DNA of 60,048 bases, from the NCBI GenBank assembly GCA_009691855.1, contig SIAI01000025.1, positions 1-60,048 of the forward strand. Direction: 5' to 3'. Position 1 is the stretch's first letter. Every line of letters starts with the position of its first letter. The notes under the pieces are model-generated. The model saw only the letters and a list, made by a program, of their open reading frames with translations, had not been told where the DNA came from and did no database searches. This document shows positions 34,142 to 43,192 of the stretch, piece after piece. The position numbers and the translations under genes were made by a program. The stretch is from Planctomycetota bacterium. GTDB taxonomy: Bacteria > Planctomycetota > UBA1135 > GCA-002686595.

Positions 34142-35209
34142 ATGGAGCGCTCCCCGCTGCTCGATCGCTTCCAGAGCGCCGGTGTACGCCTCGGCGCGCG
34201 CCCCGAGGCGCCGGCCTGCGCCGCCCCCCTCACCTTCGGCGACGTGCCCGCGGAGTACCGCGCCGCGCTCGAAGGTTCGGCGCTGTTCGACGCCAGCGAC
34301 CGCGGACGCGTCACCGTCGCGGGCAAGGACGCGGCCGACTTCCTCCACCGGCTGCTGGCGAACCACGTCAAGTCGCTGCCCGTCGGCGGCGGCGACCGGA
34401 ACCTCCTGCTGTCGCCCAAGGGCAAGGTGCTGTTCGAGTTCGAGCTCGCGCGCGAGGCCGAGTGCTTCGAGCTCTCGACCCCACCGACGCACGCGCCGGC
34501 GCTGAGCGCGGCGCTGGAGCGCTATCACTTCGCAGAGAAGCTCGAGTTCAGCGACACGAGCGCCGGCCACGCGCCGCTGGAGCTGCTCGGTCCGACGACG
34601 CCGGAAGTGCTCGCGCGGCTCGTAGGCGCGCGCGCGCAGCTCGCCCCCCACGTCAGCCAGCGAGTCGAATGGCACGGCGGAGTGCTCGAGCTGCGCGCGC
34701 TCGCGCAGGGCGTCGTGCGCCTCGACGCGGGTCCGGAGCGCGTGCTCGAGCTGTGGGACGCGCTGGTGAGTGCCGGCGCGCGCCCCGCAGGTCTGGTGGC
34801 GCGCGACAGCCTGCGCGTCGAGGTCGCCCAGGCGCTGTTCGGCGTCGACGTCGACGAGAACGTGTACCCGCAGGAGGCCGGGCTCGACGACGCCTTCGCG
34901 CTCGACAAGGGCTGCTACGTCGGCCAGGAAGTCGTGGCCAAGATCGACACCTACGGCGGGCTGAACAAGCGCCTCATGCCGCTCGCGGTCGAGCACTCCG
35001 ATCCGGTGCCGCGCGGCACGCAGCTATGGCGCGTCGAGGAGGGGGAGCGCCGCGAACTCGGCCTGGTCACGTCGTGGGGCTACTCCTTCGCGCTCGACAC
35101 CGGCCTGGTGCTGGCCTTCGTCAAGCGCCGTCACCAGGAACTGGGCACGGCCTTCGAGCTCGAGGGCCACGGCCGCGCGACGATCGTCACCCCGCCGCGC
35201 GCGCGCTGA
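34142..35209 (+). CDS. ygfZ: YgfZ/GcvT-like folate-binding protein
   Basis: A 355-residue protein of the aminomethyltransferase fold. The YgfZ signature K-G-C-Y-x-G-Q-E is present as LDKGCYVGQEVVAKI, with an earlier GcvT-type segment FDASDRGRVTVAGKDAADFL. YgfZ uses folate to support maturation or repair of Fe-S enzymes. The ATG at 34142 has no ribosome site. The gene is divergent from the sigma factor and ends 9 nt before the opposing DUF3108 gene. Confidence 0.88.
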   Translation: MERSPLLDRFQSAGVRLGARPEAPACAAPLTFGDVPAEYRAALEGSALFDASDRGRVTVAGKDAADFLHRLLANHVKSLPVGGGDRNLLLSPKGKVLFEFELAREAECFELSTPPTHAPALSAALERYHFAEKLEFSDTSAGHAPLELLGPTTPEVLARLVGARAQLAPHVSQRVEWHGGVLELRALAQGVVRLDAGPERVLELWDALVSAGARPAGLVARDSLRVEVAQALFGVDVDENVYPQEAGLDDAFALDKGCYVGQEVVAKIDTYGGLNKRLMPLAVEHSDPVPRGTQLWRVEEGERRELGLVTSWGYSFALDTGLVLAFVKRRHQELGTAFELEGHGRATIVTPPRAR

Positions 35210-35218
35210 GCGACTGCA

Positions 35219-36223
35219 CTACTTCTTCTGGCCGAGCTTCTCGGCCGGCACGGGCGCGAAGCCCTCGGGCGTGCCGCTGTAGGAGTCGAGCACCACGTCG
35301 ATGCCGATCATGACCGTCTCGTTGGCCACCGGGATCTTGCCCTGGATGCGCACGGCCACGCCGGTCGTCTTCTCGACCCACAGGTGGATCGTGCCGTTGA
35401 TGCCGAACACGCCCTCGAACTGTGCGGCCTTCTCGGCGAACGCCTCGCCCGGATAGGGCTCGGGCGCGAGCACGACCTCGACCACGTCGAAGAACGTGCC
35501 GGGCTTCGTCTCGATACGCCGCTCCTCGCCACGCTGCAATTTCAGCTGCCACAGGCGATCCTTGTCGATGAGCGGGAAGGCGATCTCCGTGGCCTTTCCG
35601 GTGATCAGCGTGCGCGTCTGCAGCACGGCCGTGAGCATGTCGAGCGTGCCCGCGGGCACGGCACGCTCCTTCGCGGGCCGCCAGATCCGCGTACCCGCTG
35701 GCGCGCCCTTGGAGGTGTCGCCGCGGTAGCTCGACAGCAGCGCACCGTCCTTCGTCCCGACCAGGATCTCGCGTCGTCGCGTCTGGCTGCTCTTGTTCAG
35801 CGCCGTGTACAGCAGACGCGGCCACTGCTGCGGCAGGATGCGCGTCTCGAGCGTGGATTCGAGCGAGTAGAGGAAGTAGCTGCCCTCGGCATACAGCTGG
35901 ATCGAGGCCACCTCGCCGGCCGAGGCCGCCGGCTGCTGCACCATGAGCGACACGGGCTGGTCCATGACCGAGCAGGTCTGCGTCACGCTGCCCACGAGCG
36001 CCGAGAAGATGCCCGTGTCGAGGCGCGCCTTGTAGACGAGCTTCTCCTCGCGCGGGATCAGCAGCGCGGGCACCTCGGCTCCAGGCTCGAAGCGGAAGGG
36101 CGGCTTCTTGGCCGGCGCCGAGGCTTCCTGGAAGCCGGCTTCCTGGGCCACGGCTTCGGCCTGGGCCGCCTGACCGGCGGAGAGCGCGAGGGCGCCGCAG
36201 AGGAACTCGAGAAGGAAGCGCAT
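35219..36223 (-). CDS. exported DUF3108 protein
   Basis: A 334-residue protein with a signal peptide (MRFLLEFLCGALALSAGQAA). It begins with a Pro/Ala-rich linker and then has the DUF3108 pattern: EKLVYKARLDTGIFSALVG, then RRREILVGTKDG, AGTLDMLTAVLQTRTL, FFDVVEVVLAPEP and the closing HLWVEKTTGVAVRIQGKIP. Such periplasmic proteins are predicted beta-barrel-like binding domains with no proven activity. I chose ATG 36223. GTG 36265 is also in frame. Confidence 0.8.
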   Translation of the reverse strand: MRFLLEFLCGALALSAGQAAQAEAVAQEAGFQEASAPAKKPPFRFEPGAEVPALLIPREEKLVYKARLDTGIFSALVGSVTQTCSVMDQPVSLMVQQPAASAGEVASIQLYAEGSYFLYSLESTLETRILPQQWPRLLYTALNKSSQTRRREILVGTKDGALLSSYRGDTSKGAPAGTRIWRPAKERAVPAGTLDMLTAVLQTRTLITGKATEIAFPLIDKDRLWQLKLQRGEERRIETKPGTFFDVVEVVLAPEPYPGEAFAEKAAQFEGVFGINGTIHLWVEKTTGVAVRIQGKIPVANETVMIGIDVVLDSYSGTPEGFAPVPAEKLGQKK

Positions 36224-36474
36224 CCAACACTGGATCACGGTGAAGAGCGAAGCCGCGAGGAGCACGTGAGGTCGGCGTCCTGCCGAACGCCCTGTTCACG
36301 GTACGAACCGAGCACGGCGACTGCGAGGGGTCATCCGCGGCCATTCGAGGCTCGGAATCGAGGCCTGAGACACATAGGCTCGTCTGGTCCCGCTGGCCAT
36401 CCCGGCAGCCTCTGCCCGTGGATCGCGGCTCTCCGGGAAGAGTTTCGCTCCCCCGCTCGTCCTCCGAGCCCCTC

Positions 36475-37407
36475 ATGCGCGCGTTCGCCCTCCGCACCGG
36501 TCCGCTCCTGCTCCTGCTCCTGGTCCTTAACTCCGCGCTCGCGTGCAGCTCGACGGGCAAGGGCTCGGGCCCGAAACGCGGCAAGCCCGAGCCGTTCGTC
36601 CCGCTGCCGGACGAGGGCCCCGAGACGATCACTTACTTCCTGACGCGCTTCGACCGCTCGTTGTTGCAGTGGAGCGGGCTGAAGCTCGCCGGTTCGTCGC
36701 CGCGCGAGCAGAACGAGCTGGCCGCGCTCGAAGCCAGCATGACCTACCGCGCGCAGAAGCGCCGTGACGAACTGTTGACCGAGCTCGAGAGCGGCGCGCC
36801 CAACAACCGCCGCGTGGCCGCGGCAGCGCTGGGCTTCACGCACGACCCGACGGTGCTCGGGCCGCTCTCGGCGACGCTCAGCGATCGCGATCCCGAGGTG
36901 GTGCAGAAGGCCTTGCTCGCGCTCGGAGTCCTGGCCCATCCCGACACTCCGCTCGGCCCGCTGCACAGCCTGCTGGTCAACGCCCCCGAGCCGTGGACGC
37001 GCAACAACGCGGCCTTCACCCTGCTCGCGCTGGCGCGCGCGGGCTGCCGGACGAGCGAGATGGCGCAGACCTGTCGCGCGGGCCTGGGCGACTCCGAGGC
37101 TGGCGTGCGCGCGCAGTGTGCCAGCGCGCTGGGCGCCATGGCCGACCCGGAGGCGGCGCCACAGCTCGCCGCGCTGCTCATGGACGGACAGAACCTGGTC
37201 GCGTTGGCGGCAGCCATGGCTCTCGCCAATTTGGGACGGGAGCACCCGGAGATGAAGGGCACCGCCGCGCGTGCGCTGTCCGGAGCCCTGGACGGGGTCC
37301 AGGCCGATCGACGCCAGCACTTCCTCGGCGCCCTACGCCTGCTGGCCGACGAGAACATGGGCGATGACGCACGCCCGTGGCGCGAGTGGGCCTACAAGCT
37401 GCCCTGA
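36475..37407 (+). CDS. HEAT-repeat lipoprotein
   Basis: A 310-residue protein with a lipobox signal (LVLNSALACSS). From about residue 95 on it consists of paired helices typical of HEAT repeats: NNRRVAAAALGFTHDPTVLG, DPEVVQKALLALGVLAHPD, AGVRAQCASALGAMADPEAA and NLVALAAAMALANLGREHPE. HEAT arrays are protein-binding scaffolds. The partner is unknown. The ATG at 36475 is chosen because it puts the basic residues just before the hydrophobic signal. Confidence 0.8.
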   Translation: MRAFALRTGPLLLLLLVLNSALACSSTGKGSGPKRGKPEPFVPLPDEGPETITYFLTRFDRSLLQWSGLKLAGSSPREQNELAALEASMTYRAQKRRDELLTELESGAPNNRRVAAAALGFTHDPTVLGPLSATLSDRDPEVVQKALLALGVLAHPDTPLGPLHSLLVNAPEPWTRNNAAFTLLALARAGCRTSEMAQTCRAGLGDSEAGVRAQCASALGAMADPEAAPQLAALLMDGQNLVALAAAMALANLGREHPEMKGTAARALSGALDGVQADRRQHFLGALRLLADENMGDDARPWREWAYKLP

Positions 37408-37511
37408 GGCGCTGAAGCAGCGCGGACACTCGCGCTCGACTCGTGGCGCGCCACCTCCGGCGCGACCCTGCGGCGCGACCCTGCGGCGCACATGGTACGG
37501 TGAGACGGAGC

Positions 37512-38678
37512 ATGCGCGCGCGCTCCTCGATCAAGGCGGCGAAGTTCACGGAGTCGGTGATCCGCGAGATGTCGCGCGTGTGCGCGCGCGAGGGCGGCGT
37601 GAACCTGGCCCAGGGCTTCCCCGACTTCCCCGCGCCGCTGCCCATGAAGGAGGCCGCCAAGCGCGCGATCGACGCGGACAAGAACCAGTACGCGGTGACC
37701 TGGGGCACACCCGCGCTGCGCGCCGCCATCGCGAAACGCGCGGCGGCCTACAACGGGATCGCGCTCGATCCGGAGCGCAACGTCACGGTGTGCTGCGGCG
37801 CCACCGAGGCCATGATCGCGGCCCTGCTGGCCACCCTCGATCCAGGGGATGAGGTGGTGATCTTCACGCCCTTCTACGAGAACTACGGACCCGACTGCCT
37901 GCTGTCGGGTGCCACGCCGCGCTGGGTGCCGCTGCGGCCGCCCGAGTGGAGCTTCGATCCAGGTGAGCTTGCGCGCGCCTTCGGTCCGCGCACGCGCGCG
38001 ATCATCGTCAACACGCCGCACAACCCGACCGGCAAGGTGTTCTCGCGCGCCGAGCTCGAGTGCATCGCCGCGCTATGCCGCGAGCACGACGCGCTGGCGC
38101 TCACCGACGAGATCTACGAGTACATCCTGTTCGACGGCGCCGAGCACGTCTCGCTGGCCACCCTGCCGGGCATGGCCGAGCGCACGATCACGATCAGCGG
38201 GCTCTCCAAAACCTGGAGCGCGACCGGCTGGCGCATCGGTTGGGCGCTGGCCAGCGAGGAGCTCACCGTCCCGATCCGCAAGGTGCACGACTTCCTGACC
38301 GTCGGCGCGCCGGCGCCGCTGCAGGAGGCGGCCGCCGAGGCCCTGGCCTTCGGCCCCGAGTACTTCGCCGATTTGCGGCGCGACTACCACGCGCGGCGCG
38401 CGCTGCTCGTGCCGGCCCTGGCCGAGCTCGGCTTCCGCGTGTTCCAGCCGGGCGGCGCCTACTACGTCATGGCGGGCTTCGAGCGCTTCGCCCAGCCGGG
38501 CGAGGACGACCTGGCCTTCGCGCAGCGCCTCGTGCGCGCGGGCGGCGTGGCCTGCGTGCCGGGCTCGAGCTTCTTCCCTACTCCGGCCGAAGGCCGCGCG
38601 CTGATCCGCTTCTGCTTCGCCAAACGCCTCGAGACGCTGGAGCGCGCGGTGCACGTGCTACGGGAGCGGCTGTCGTGA
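37512..38678 (+). CDS. PLP-dependent aminotransferase, class I/II
   Basis: A 388-residue fold-type I aminotransferase of the aspartate/kynurenine group. It has LAQGFPDFPAPLPMKEAAKR, NQYAVTWGTPALRAAIA, IIVNTPHNPTGKVFSRAEL, DEIYEYILFDG and the PLP lysine in ISGLSKTWSATGWRIGW (about K233). The C-terminal Arg is in GRALIRFCFAK. A GGAG precedes the ATG by 2-5 nt, unusually close. It overlaps the next gene by 4 bp (GTGA). The amino donor and acceptor are not predictable. Confidence 0.92.
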   Translation: MRARSSIKAAKFTESVIREMSRVCAREGGVNLAQGFPDFPAPLPMKEAAKRAIDADKNQYAVTWGTPALRAAIAKRAAAYNGIALDPERNVTVCCGATEAMIAALLATLDPGDEVVIFTPFYENYGPDCLLSGATPRWVPLRPPEWSFDPGELARAFGPRTRAIIVNTPHNPTGKVFSRAELECIAALCREHDALALTDEIYEYILFDGAEHVSLATLPGMAERTITISGLSKTWSATGWRIGWALASEELTVPIRKVHDFLTVGAPAPLQEAAAEALAFGPEYFADLRRDYHARRALLVPALAELGFRVFQPGGAYYVMAGFERFAQPGEDDLAFAQRLVRAGGVACVPGSSFFPTPAEGRALIRFCFAKRLETLERAVHVLRERLS

Positions 38679-39796
38679 TCGCCGCCGCTTTGTGCCTGGC
38701 GCTGGCGCAAGCTGCCCAAGGGCACGGCCCGGCGCCTGGCGCACGCGCCGCCATCGCCGGACTGGCGGGCTTCCAGAGCGTCTCGACGATCGACTACGGG
38801 ACGGTGCGCAACCGCTTCACCGCGACCTACGTGTTCCCGGACCGGACGCGCTGGCACTTCGACAACCCCGCGGGAAAAGTTCGCCAGCATCAGTTCTACT
38901 ACCGCCACGGCGAGCAGCTGTTCGCGATGGAAAACAGCGCCTCGCACCGGCTCGCAGACGAGCAAAGCGACAGCCTGCTACGCCAGATGGAGCTGCGCCG
39001 CGCCGTCATGCTCTGGCCGGACGGCTTCGCCTGGGAGGCGCGCGAGCCCGGCACGCAGACAGCCGTCGCCCATGCCGATTCGTGCTGCCGCGAGCGTCCT
39101 CTAGGTACGCTGGTCGCCCATCTCGCGAACGGGCGCCCGAGTCGGGTGGAAGTCCGCGACGAGCAGGGCCAGACGCGCGAGACGCTCACCGTGCGGGAGT
39201 GGCAGGAGGTGAACGGGCGCTCCTGGCCGCGCGTGCTCGTCGTCGCAGGCGAAGGCGTGGGCTTCACCGAGACGGTCGAGTCGCTCGAGACCCAGATCCA
39301 CTACCTCGATCTCTTCTTCCTTCCGCCCGACCAGCGCGCCATCCCGAAGGGCGCCACCAGCAGCTCGCAGGTGTTGTCGAACGACCTCGTGGCGGTCAGC
39401 TACGTTCCCCGCGACTTGCCCGCCGGCGCGACCTGGGACGAGGCCGTCGCCACGACCCGCGGCTGGATCCTAGCCGCGAACGAGGCCGGGAAGGGAAATG
39501 GTCAGACCTTCGACCCCGTGCCGACCATCGAAGTCGGCCCGGAGGGCAAGCCCGTCCGCGCCTGGCTGCGCCTGAAGGAACCGTCCCCGACCCCGGCCGA
39601 AGGGCTGACCAACAGGAACGAGCGCCCGGGGCTGATCCTGGCTCTGCCCGCGCTCGCCGAGGTCGGGTCTGCGGCCCTCGCGCAGCTGCGGGCCGCCGTG
39701 CCCCCCCGCTCCAAGGCGGGGGTTCCCTACCTGCGCTTCCACAATAGACCGGTCTTGCCGGTCGAGCTCGTCTTGCCCCTCGAGCCAGCTGAATGA
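38675..39796 (+). CDS. exported protein of unknown function
   Basis: A 373-residue protein with a short signal peptide (IAAALCLALAQAAQG). The first part resembles outer-membrane lipoprotein-sorting or DUF-type beta-rich proteins (FTATYVFPDRTRWHFDNPAG, then RRAVMLWPDGFAWEARE). The C-terminal 130 residues look like a separate beta/alpha domain (AVSYVPRDLPAGATWDEAVA). I cannot name either. A Cys-Cys pair sits in HADSCCRERPLG. The GTG start overlaps the aminotransferase stop. Confidence 0.7.
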   Translation: MIAAALCLALAQAAQGHGPAPGARAAIAGLAGFQSVSTIDYGTVRNRFTATYVFPDRTRWHFDNPAGKVRQHQFYYRHGEQLFAMENSASHRLADEQSDSLLRQMELRRAVMLWPDGFAWEAREPGTQTAVAHADSCCRERPLGTLVAHLANGRPSRVEVRDEQGQTRETLTVREWQEVNGRSWPRVLVVAGEGVGFTETVESLETQIHYLDLFFLPPDQRAIPKGATSSSQVLSNDLVAVSYVPRDLPAGATWDEAVATTRGWILAANEAGKGNGQTFDPVPTIEVGPEGKPVRAWLRLKEPSPTPAEGLTNRNERPGLILALPALAEVGSAALAQLRAAVPPRSKAGVPYLRFHNRPVLPVELVLPLEPAE

Positions 39797-39809
39797 TGTC
39801 CCTCTCGGT

Positions 39810-39825
39810 GTCCACTGCAGTGGAC
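39810..39825. promoter_or_regulatory. 16-bp perfect palindrome upstream of the Ser/Pro-rich gene
   Basis: GTCCACTGCAGTGGAC reads the same on both strands. It lies 14 bp after one stop codon and 94 bp before the next ATG, with no T-run. An operator for a dimeric regulator is the simplest reading, and a weak terminator stem is possible. Confidence 0.4.
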
Positions 39826-39919
39826 GCAGAGCGCGCGGAACGGGGTGGGAGCCGCCGTTCAGACGGGGCACCTCGTTTGCGTGAGGCGAACTTCGGCCGC
39901 CCAGAACAGGGAGCTGCTC

Positions 39920-41755
39920 ATGAAGACCCGCATCCTCGCCCTCCTCGGTCTGTCCCTGCTGCTCATCGCGGATGCCCCGCTCGCACAACGCGGATCGAAG
40001 GGCTCGTCGGGCTCCTCGGGATCGCCCTCGCGCGGCTCGAGCGGCTCTTCCTCGCCGCGCCCGTCTAGCCAGGGCGGTCGCGGTTCGAGTCCGGCTCCAG
40101 CACCGCGGCCCTCCAGCGGTGGAGCTTCCAGGCCGGCCCCGACTCCGTCCTATGGCGGCGGCTCGTCCGGCGGTGGGAGCGTGCGCCCCAGCTCCCCGCC
40201 CTCCGTACGCCCCAGCGCGCCTCCTTCCGTCCGTCCCAGCACGCCCGCGCCGAGCTCGCGTCCATCCGCGAACCCGCCGTCGAGCGCGCCCACCGTTCCG
40301 CCCAGCTCGGGAGGCTCGTCCACCTCGGGCGGCGACATCTACTCCGGCCGCTCGCGACCGGCTCCGACCTCGTCCAACCCCGACTCCGCGCCCACGGCAG
40401 GGCCCGCGGTGGAGCCCCCGGAGGTGGGGGCTCCATCGGGGAACTCGGGCGGAGTCGCGATCCCTCCGGTGCGCAGCCAGCCTCGCGTGCGCTTCCCAGC
40501 GCCGTATTCGCCGGCCGGCTCCACCGGACGCGGCTCGAGCTTGGCCCCCCGCCCGCTGGTGCCGTCCTCGAGCGGCAGTGCCGGCGGCAGGTCGGGCGGC
40601 CTGACAACCGGCAATGGAAGCGTAGGCAAGCGCGACTCAGGGCCGGTCGTGGGCTACGACCGTGGCCCGACGAGGCGCGTCGAGCTGCCGCGCCCGAGCG
40701 GCCCCGCGCCCTCCAAGCCCAGCGGACCGGCGACGGGCAAGGGTGGAAGCGGCAAGGGCGCGGCGTCCTCCGAAAAACCGCAGGGCTCGCGCACCGTCTC
40801 GGTCCCGAACTGGCGTGACGTGCGGCATTCGAATCCGGACTTGGCCAACGACATCCGCACGACGTCACGAGTCGCGCGCCGCGCCCACGACGTCGCGGGC
40901 GGTGCGGCGGCGGGTTCGATCGGCGGCGTGCAGCCCGGCGATTACCGCGGCGGCCTCGGCCTCGACGACAACTGGGTGTGCGATCCCTGCGGCTCGAACA
41001 ACTGGAGCTGCAACAGCGGGTGGAACTGGGGCGCGTCGTGGTGCTGGTGGTCCTACCCGTTCTACTGGTCCTGCTACTACCCGTGCTGGTACTGGTACTC
41101 GTACCCGTACTACGCCTACGACTACGGCCTGTACCCGGCCACGACGGTGGTCTACGCCGAGCCGCAGGTGATCTACGTGAACGGCGCGCAGCCCGCGCAG
41201 GAGTCTGTGGGCGAAGGCGTAGTCTCGGCTCCGCCGAGCGCCGCGCCCGCGCCGCAGGCAGCGCCGCCGGCCGAGAGCCCGCTGGCGATCGCCGCGCAGC
41301 GCTACCTCGAGCTCGGCGACCGCGCCTTCCGCGGCGGGCGCTACTACGACGCGGTGCAGTTTTACGCCAAGGCCGTCGAGTTCGCGCCGGACCAAGGCGC
41401 GCTGTATCTGGTGTTGGCCGACGCACTGTTCGCGGCCGGCGACTACCACTACGGCGCCTACGCGGTGCGTCGCGCCCTGGAACTCGATCCGGCACTAGTC
41501 GACAGTCGCGTAGACAAGCACGGCTTCTACCCCGATCCGAAGCTGTTCGACGAGCAGCTGGAGACGCTCGAGCGCTATCTCGCGGCCAACCCCAGCGACC
41601 GCGACGCACGCCTGGTGCTGGCGCTGAACTACCTGCTCGGCGCCAAGCCGAAGGAAGCGCAGCGCACGCTTGAGGCCGCGCTGCCCACGATGTCCGAGGA
41701 TGCCGCCGCCCAACGCGTGCTCGAGCGCGCGCGCGCAAACGCGCAGGGCCAGTAG
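39920..41755 (+). CDS. secreted Ser/Pro/Gly-rich protein with Trp/Tyr/Cys-rich tract and TPR domain
   Basis: A 611-residue exported protein (signal LALLGLSLLLIADAPLAQ). Residues about 20-300 are low complexity, rich in Ser, Pro and Gly (SSPSVRPSAPPSVRPSTPAP-like runs). A tract at about 350-410 is crowded with Trp, Tyr and Cys (WCWWSYPFYWSCYYPCWYWY) and looks suited to stacking or cross-linking. The C-terminal 170 residues form TPR helices (AIAAQRYLELGDRAFRGGRY, then LYLVLADALFAAGDYHYGAY). A GGGAG ribosome site precedes ATG 39920. A surface-matrix role is inference. No homolog is recognised. Confidence 0.8.
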   Translation: MKTRILALLGLSLLLIADAPLAQRGSKGSSGSSGSPSRGSSGSSSPRPSSQGGRGSSPAPAPRPSSGGASRPAPTPSYGGGSSGGGSVRPSSPPSVRPSAPPSVRPSTPAPSSRPSANPPSSAPTVPPSSGGSSTSGGDIYSGRSRPAPTSSNPDSAPTAGPAVEPPEVGAPSGNSGGVAIPPVRSQPRVRFPAPYSPAGSTGRGSSLAPRPLVPSSSGSAGGRSGGLTTGNGSVGKRDSGPVVGYDRGPTRRVELPRPSGPAPSKPSGPATGKGGSGKGAASSEKPQGSRTVSVPNWRDVRHSNPDLANDIRTTSRVARRAHDVAGGAAAGSIGGVQPGDYRGGLGLDDNWVCDPCGSNNWSCNSGWNWGASWCWWSYPFYWSCYYPCWYWYSYPYYAYDYGLYPATTVVYAEPQVIYVNGAQPAQESVGEGVVSAPPSAAPAPQAAPPAESPLAIAAQRYLELGDRAFRGGRYYDAVQFYAKAVEFAPDQGALYLVLADALFAAGDYHYGAYAVRRALELDPALVDSRVDKHGFYPDPKLFDEQLETLERYLAANPSDRDARLVLALNYLLGAKPKEAQRTLEAALPTMSEDAAAQRVLERARANAQGQ

Positions 41756-41772
41756 CGGCCCTTGGCACGTCG

Positions 41773-41805
41773 AGCGAGCCGGCCCAGGCCGGCTCGCTTC
41801 GTTTT
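41773..41805 (+). terminator. intrinsic terminator of the Ser/Pro-rich protein gene
   Basis: AGCGAGCCGG and CCGGCTCGCT (41773-41798) form a stem of at least 10 bp around a short CCCAGG loop region. It is followed by TCGTTTT, 18 nt after the stop codon. Position, stem strength and T-run fit a rho-independent terminator. It directly abuts the dispersed repeat. Confidence 0.8.
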
Positions 41806-41809
41806 CGGG

Positions 41810-41987
41810 CTAGCAGCCTGTCGGAGTAGTCCCGTCGCGAGGCAAGGCGTTCTGCGGCGAGGCAAGGAGCGCGACGAAAAGACAGCGGAGGTGGCCTTCC
41901 TGGCCACTGAGCATGGCTTGCCTAGCGCGACGCTGCATCGGCGCACAGCGCGAAGCCGCAGCAGGGACTACGCCGACGGGCTGCCAG
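41810..41987 (-). repeat. dispersed intergenic repeat with terminal inverted repeats, copy 2
   Basis: The left end (41810-41833, CTAGCAGCCTGTCGGAGTAG...) and right end (41964-41987, reverse complement CTGGCAGCCCGTCGGCGTAG...) are 24-bp inverted repeats matching at 21 positions. The interior aligns, in reverse orientation, with 22724-22862. It carries no gene and fills the gap between two convergent genes, ending 8 bp from the galactokinase stop. It has the size and form of a MITE-like element, with no transposase in the window. Confidence 0.7.
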
Positions 41988-41995
41988 GCCAGGAA

Positions 41996-43192
41996 TCAGG
42001 CGCGGAGCTCGCGCGGTCCCGCGTCGCTCTGGAAGAAGAAGATCGGCGGGCGCCGGCCGAAGCGGCGCGCGAACTCGCCCTGCACGTGCTCGGCGAAGCC
42101 CTCGCGCGCGGCGCGCGGCAGGAGCACCACCGCGCAGCCGCCGAAGCCCGCCCCGGTCAGGCGCGCGCCGAGCACGCCCGGCCAACGCTGCGCGGCGTCG
42201 ACGATGCAATCGAGTTCGGGCACGGAAACCTCGTACCCGTCGCGCAGCGAGGCGTGGGTCGCGCTCACCTCGGCGCCGAAATCCGCGTGCCGCCCGGCGA
42301 GCAGCGCCGCGCGCGCGCGGTGCGTACGCTCGACCTCGCTGCTGACGTGGCGCGCACGCTTCAGGAGCAGCGGGCCGAGCTCTTCGGCATGCGCCTCCAC
42401 CAGGCCGAGCGGCACCTCGCACAGCACGCGCGCCTCGGGCGCGTGCCGGCGCAGCAGCTCGAAGGCGCGTCCGCACTCGGCCACGCGCCGGTTGAAGTCG
42501 CCCTTGGCGAGCTCACGGCGGATGCCGCTGTCGACGATCGCGATCAGGAGCTCGCGCGTGTCGAGCGGCAGGTGTTCGTAGCACGCGTCCTTGCACTCCA
42601 GCCACAGCACGTGGCCCGGCTTGGAGAGCGCCACCGCGTAGGGATCCATGATCCCGCACTGCACCCCGACCCACTTGCGTTCGCCCCACAGCGCGGCCTC
42701 GATGCACGCCAGCGGATCCGGCGCGCGGCCCCACAGCGCGCGGAAGGCGAAGGCGGTTCCGACGCAGATCGAGGCCGAGGACGAGAGCCCGGCGCCGATC
42801 GGCAGGTTGCCGCCGAACAGGACGTCCGCGCCGCTCGCCTCGCGGGCCTGCGACAGGAGCTGCAGCACGACGCCCAGCGGGTAGTCGAACCAGCGTCCGG
42901 CCGGCCGCGAGGGCAGACTCGTCAGCGCGGCGCTGAACGCGTCGGGCTCGAGCGTCGAGGCCAGCGTGAGGGACTCGTCCGCGCGCGGCCGCAGGGCCAC
43001 GAACGTCCCGCGATCGAGGGCCATCGGCATGACCGGCCCGCCGTTGTAGTCCAGGTGCGCGCCCATCAGGTTCACGCGCCCGGGCGAGAAGAAGCGCCGC
43101 GGCGCCGGCCCCGGCCCGAAGCGCTGCACGAACAGCTGCGCGTGTTGCGCGAGGCGCTCGTCGAGCGCGCGTGTGTCGAGAGCCGCGGACAT
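41996..43192 (-). CDS. galK: galactokinase-like GHMP sugar kinase
   Basis: A 398-residue GHMP kinase. The N-terminal sugar motif reads PGRVNLMGAHLDYNGGPVMP, the ATP loop is GNLPIGAGLSSSASICVG, and motif 3 is LTGAGFGGCAVVLL. In typical galactokinases the first motif has G-E-H-T-D-Y. Here the Glu is Ala and Thr is Leu, so the sugar specificity may differ from galactose. The remaining catalytic Asp region (CGIMDPYAVAL) is intact. The ATG at 43192 is chosen by family start. The gene ends next to the dispersed repeat. Confidence 0.85.
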   Translation of the reverse strand: MSAALDTRALDERLAQHAQLFVQRFGPGPAPRRFFSPGRVNLMGAHLDYNGGPVMPMALDRGTFVALRPRADESLTLASTLEPDAFSAALTSLPSRPAGRWFDYPLGVVLQLLSQAREASGADVLFGGNLPIGAGLSSSASICVGTAFAFRALWGRAPDPLACIEAALWGERKWVGVQCGIMDPYAVALSKPGHVLWLECKDACYEHLPLDTRELLIAIVDSGIRRELAKGDFNRRVAECGRAFELLRRHAPEARVLCEVPLGLVEAHAEELGPLLLKRARHVSSEVERTHRARAALLAGRHADFGAEVSATHASLRDGYEVSVPELDCIVDAAQRWPGVLGARLTGAGFGGCAVVLLPRAAREGFAEHVQGEFARRFGRRPPIFFFQSDAGPRELRA

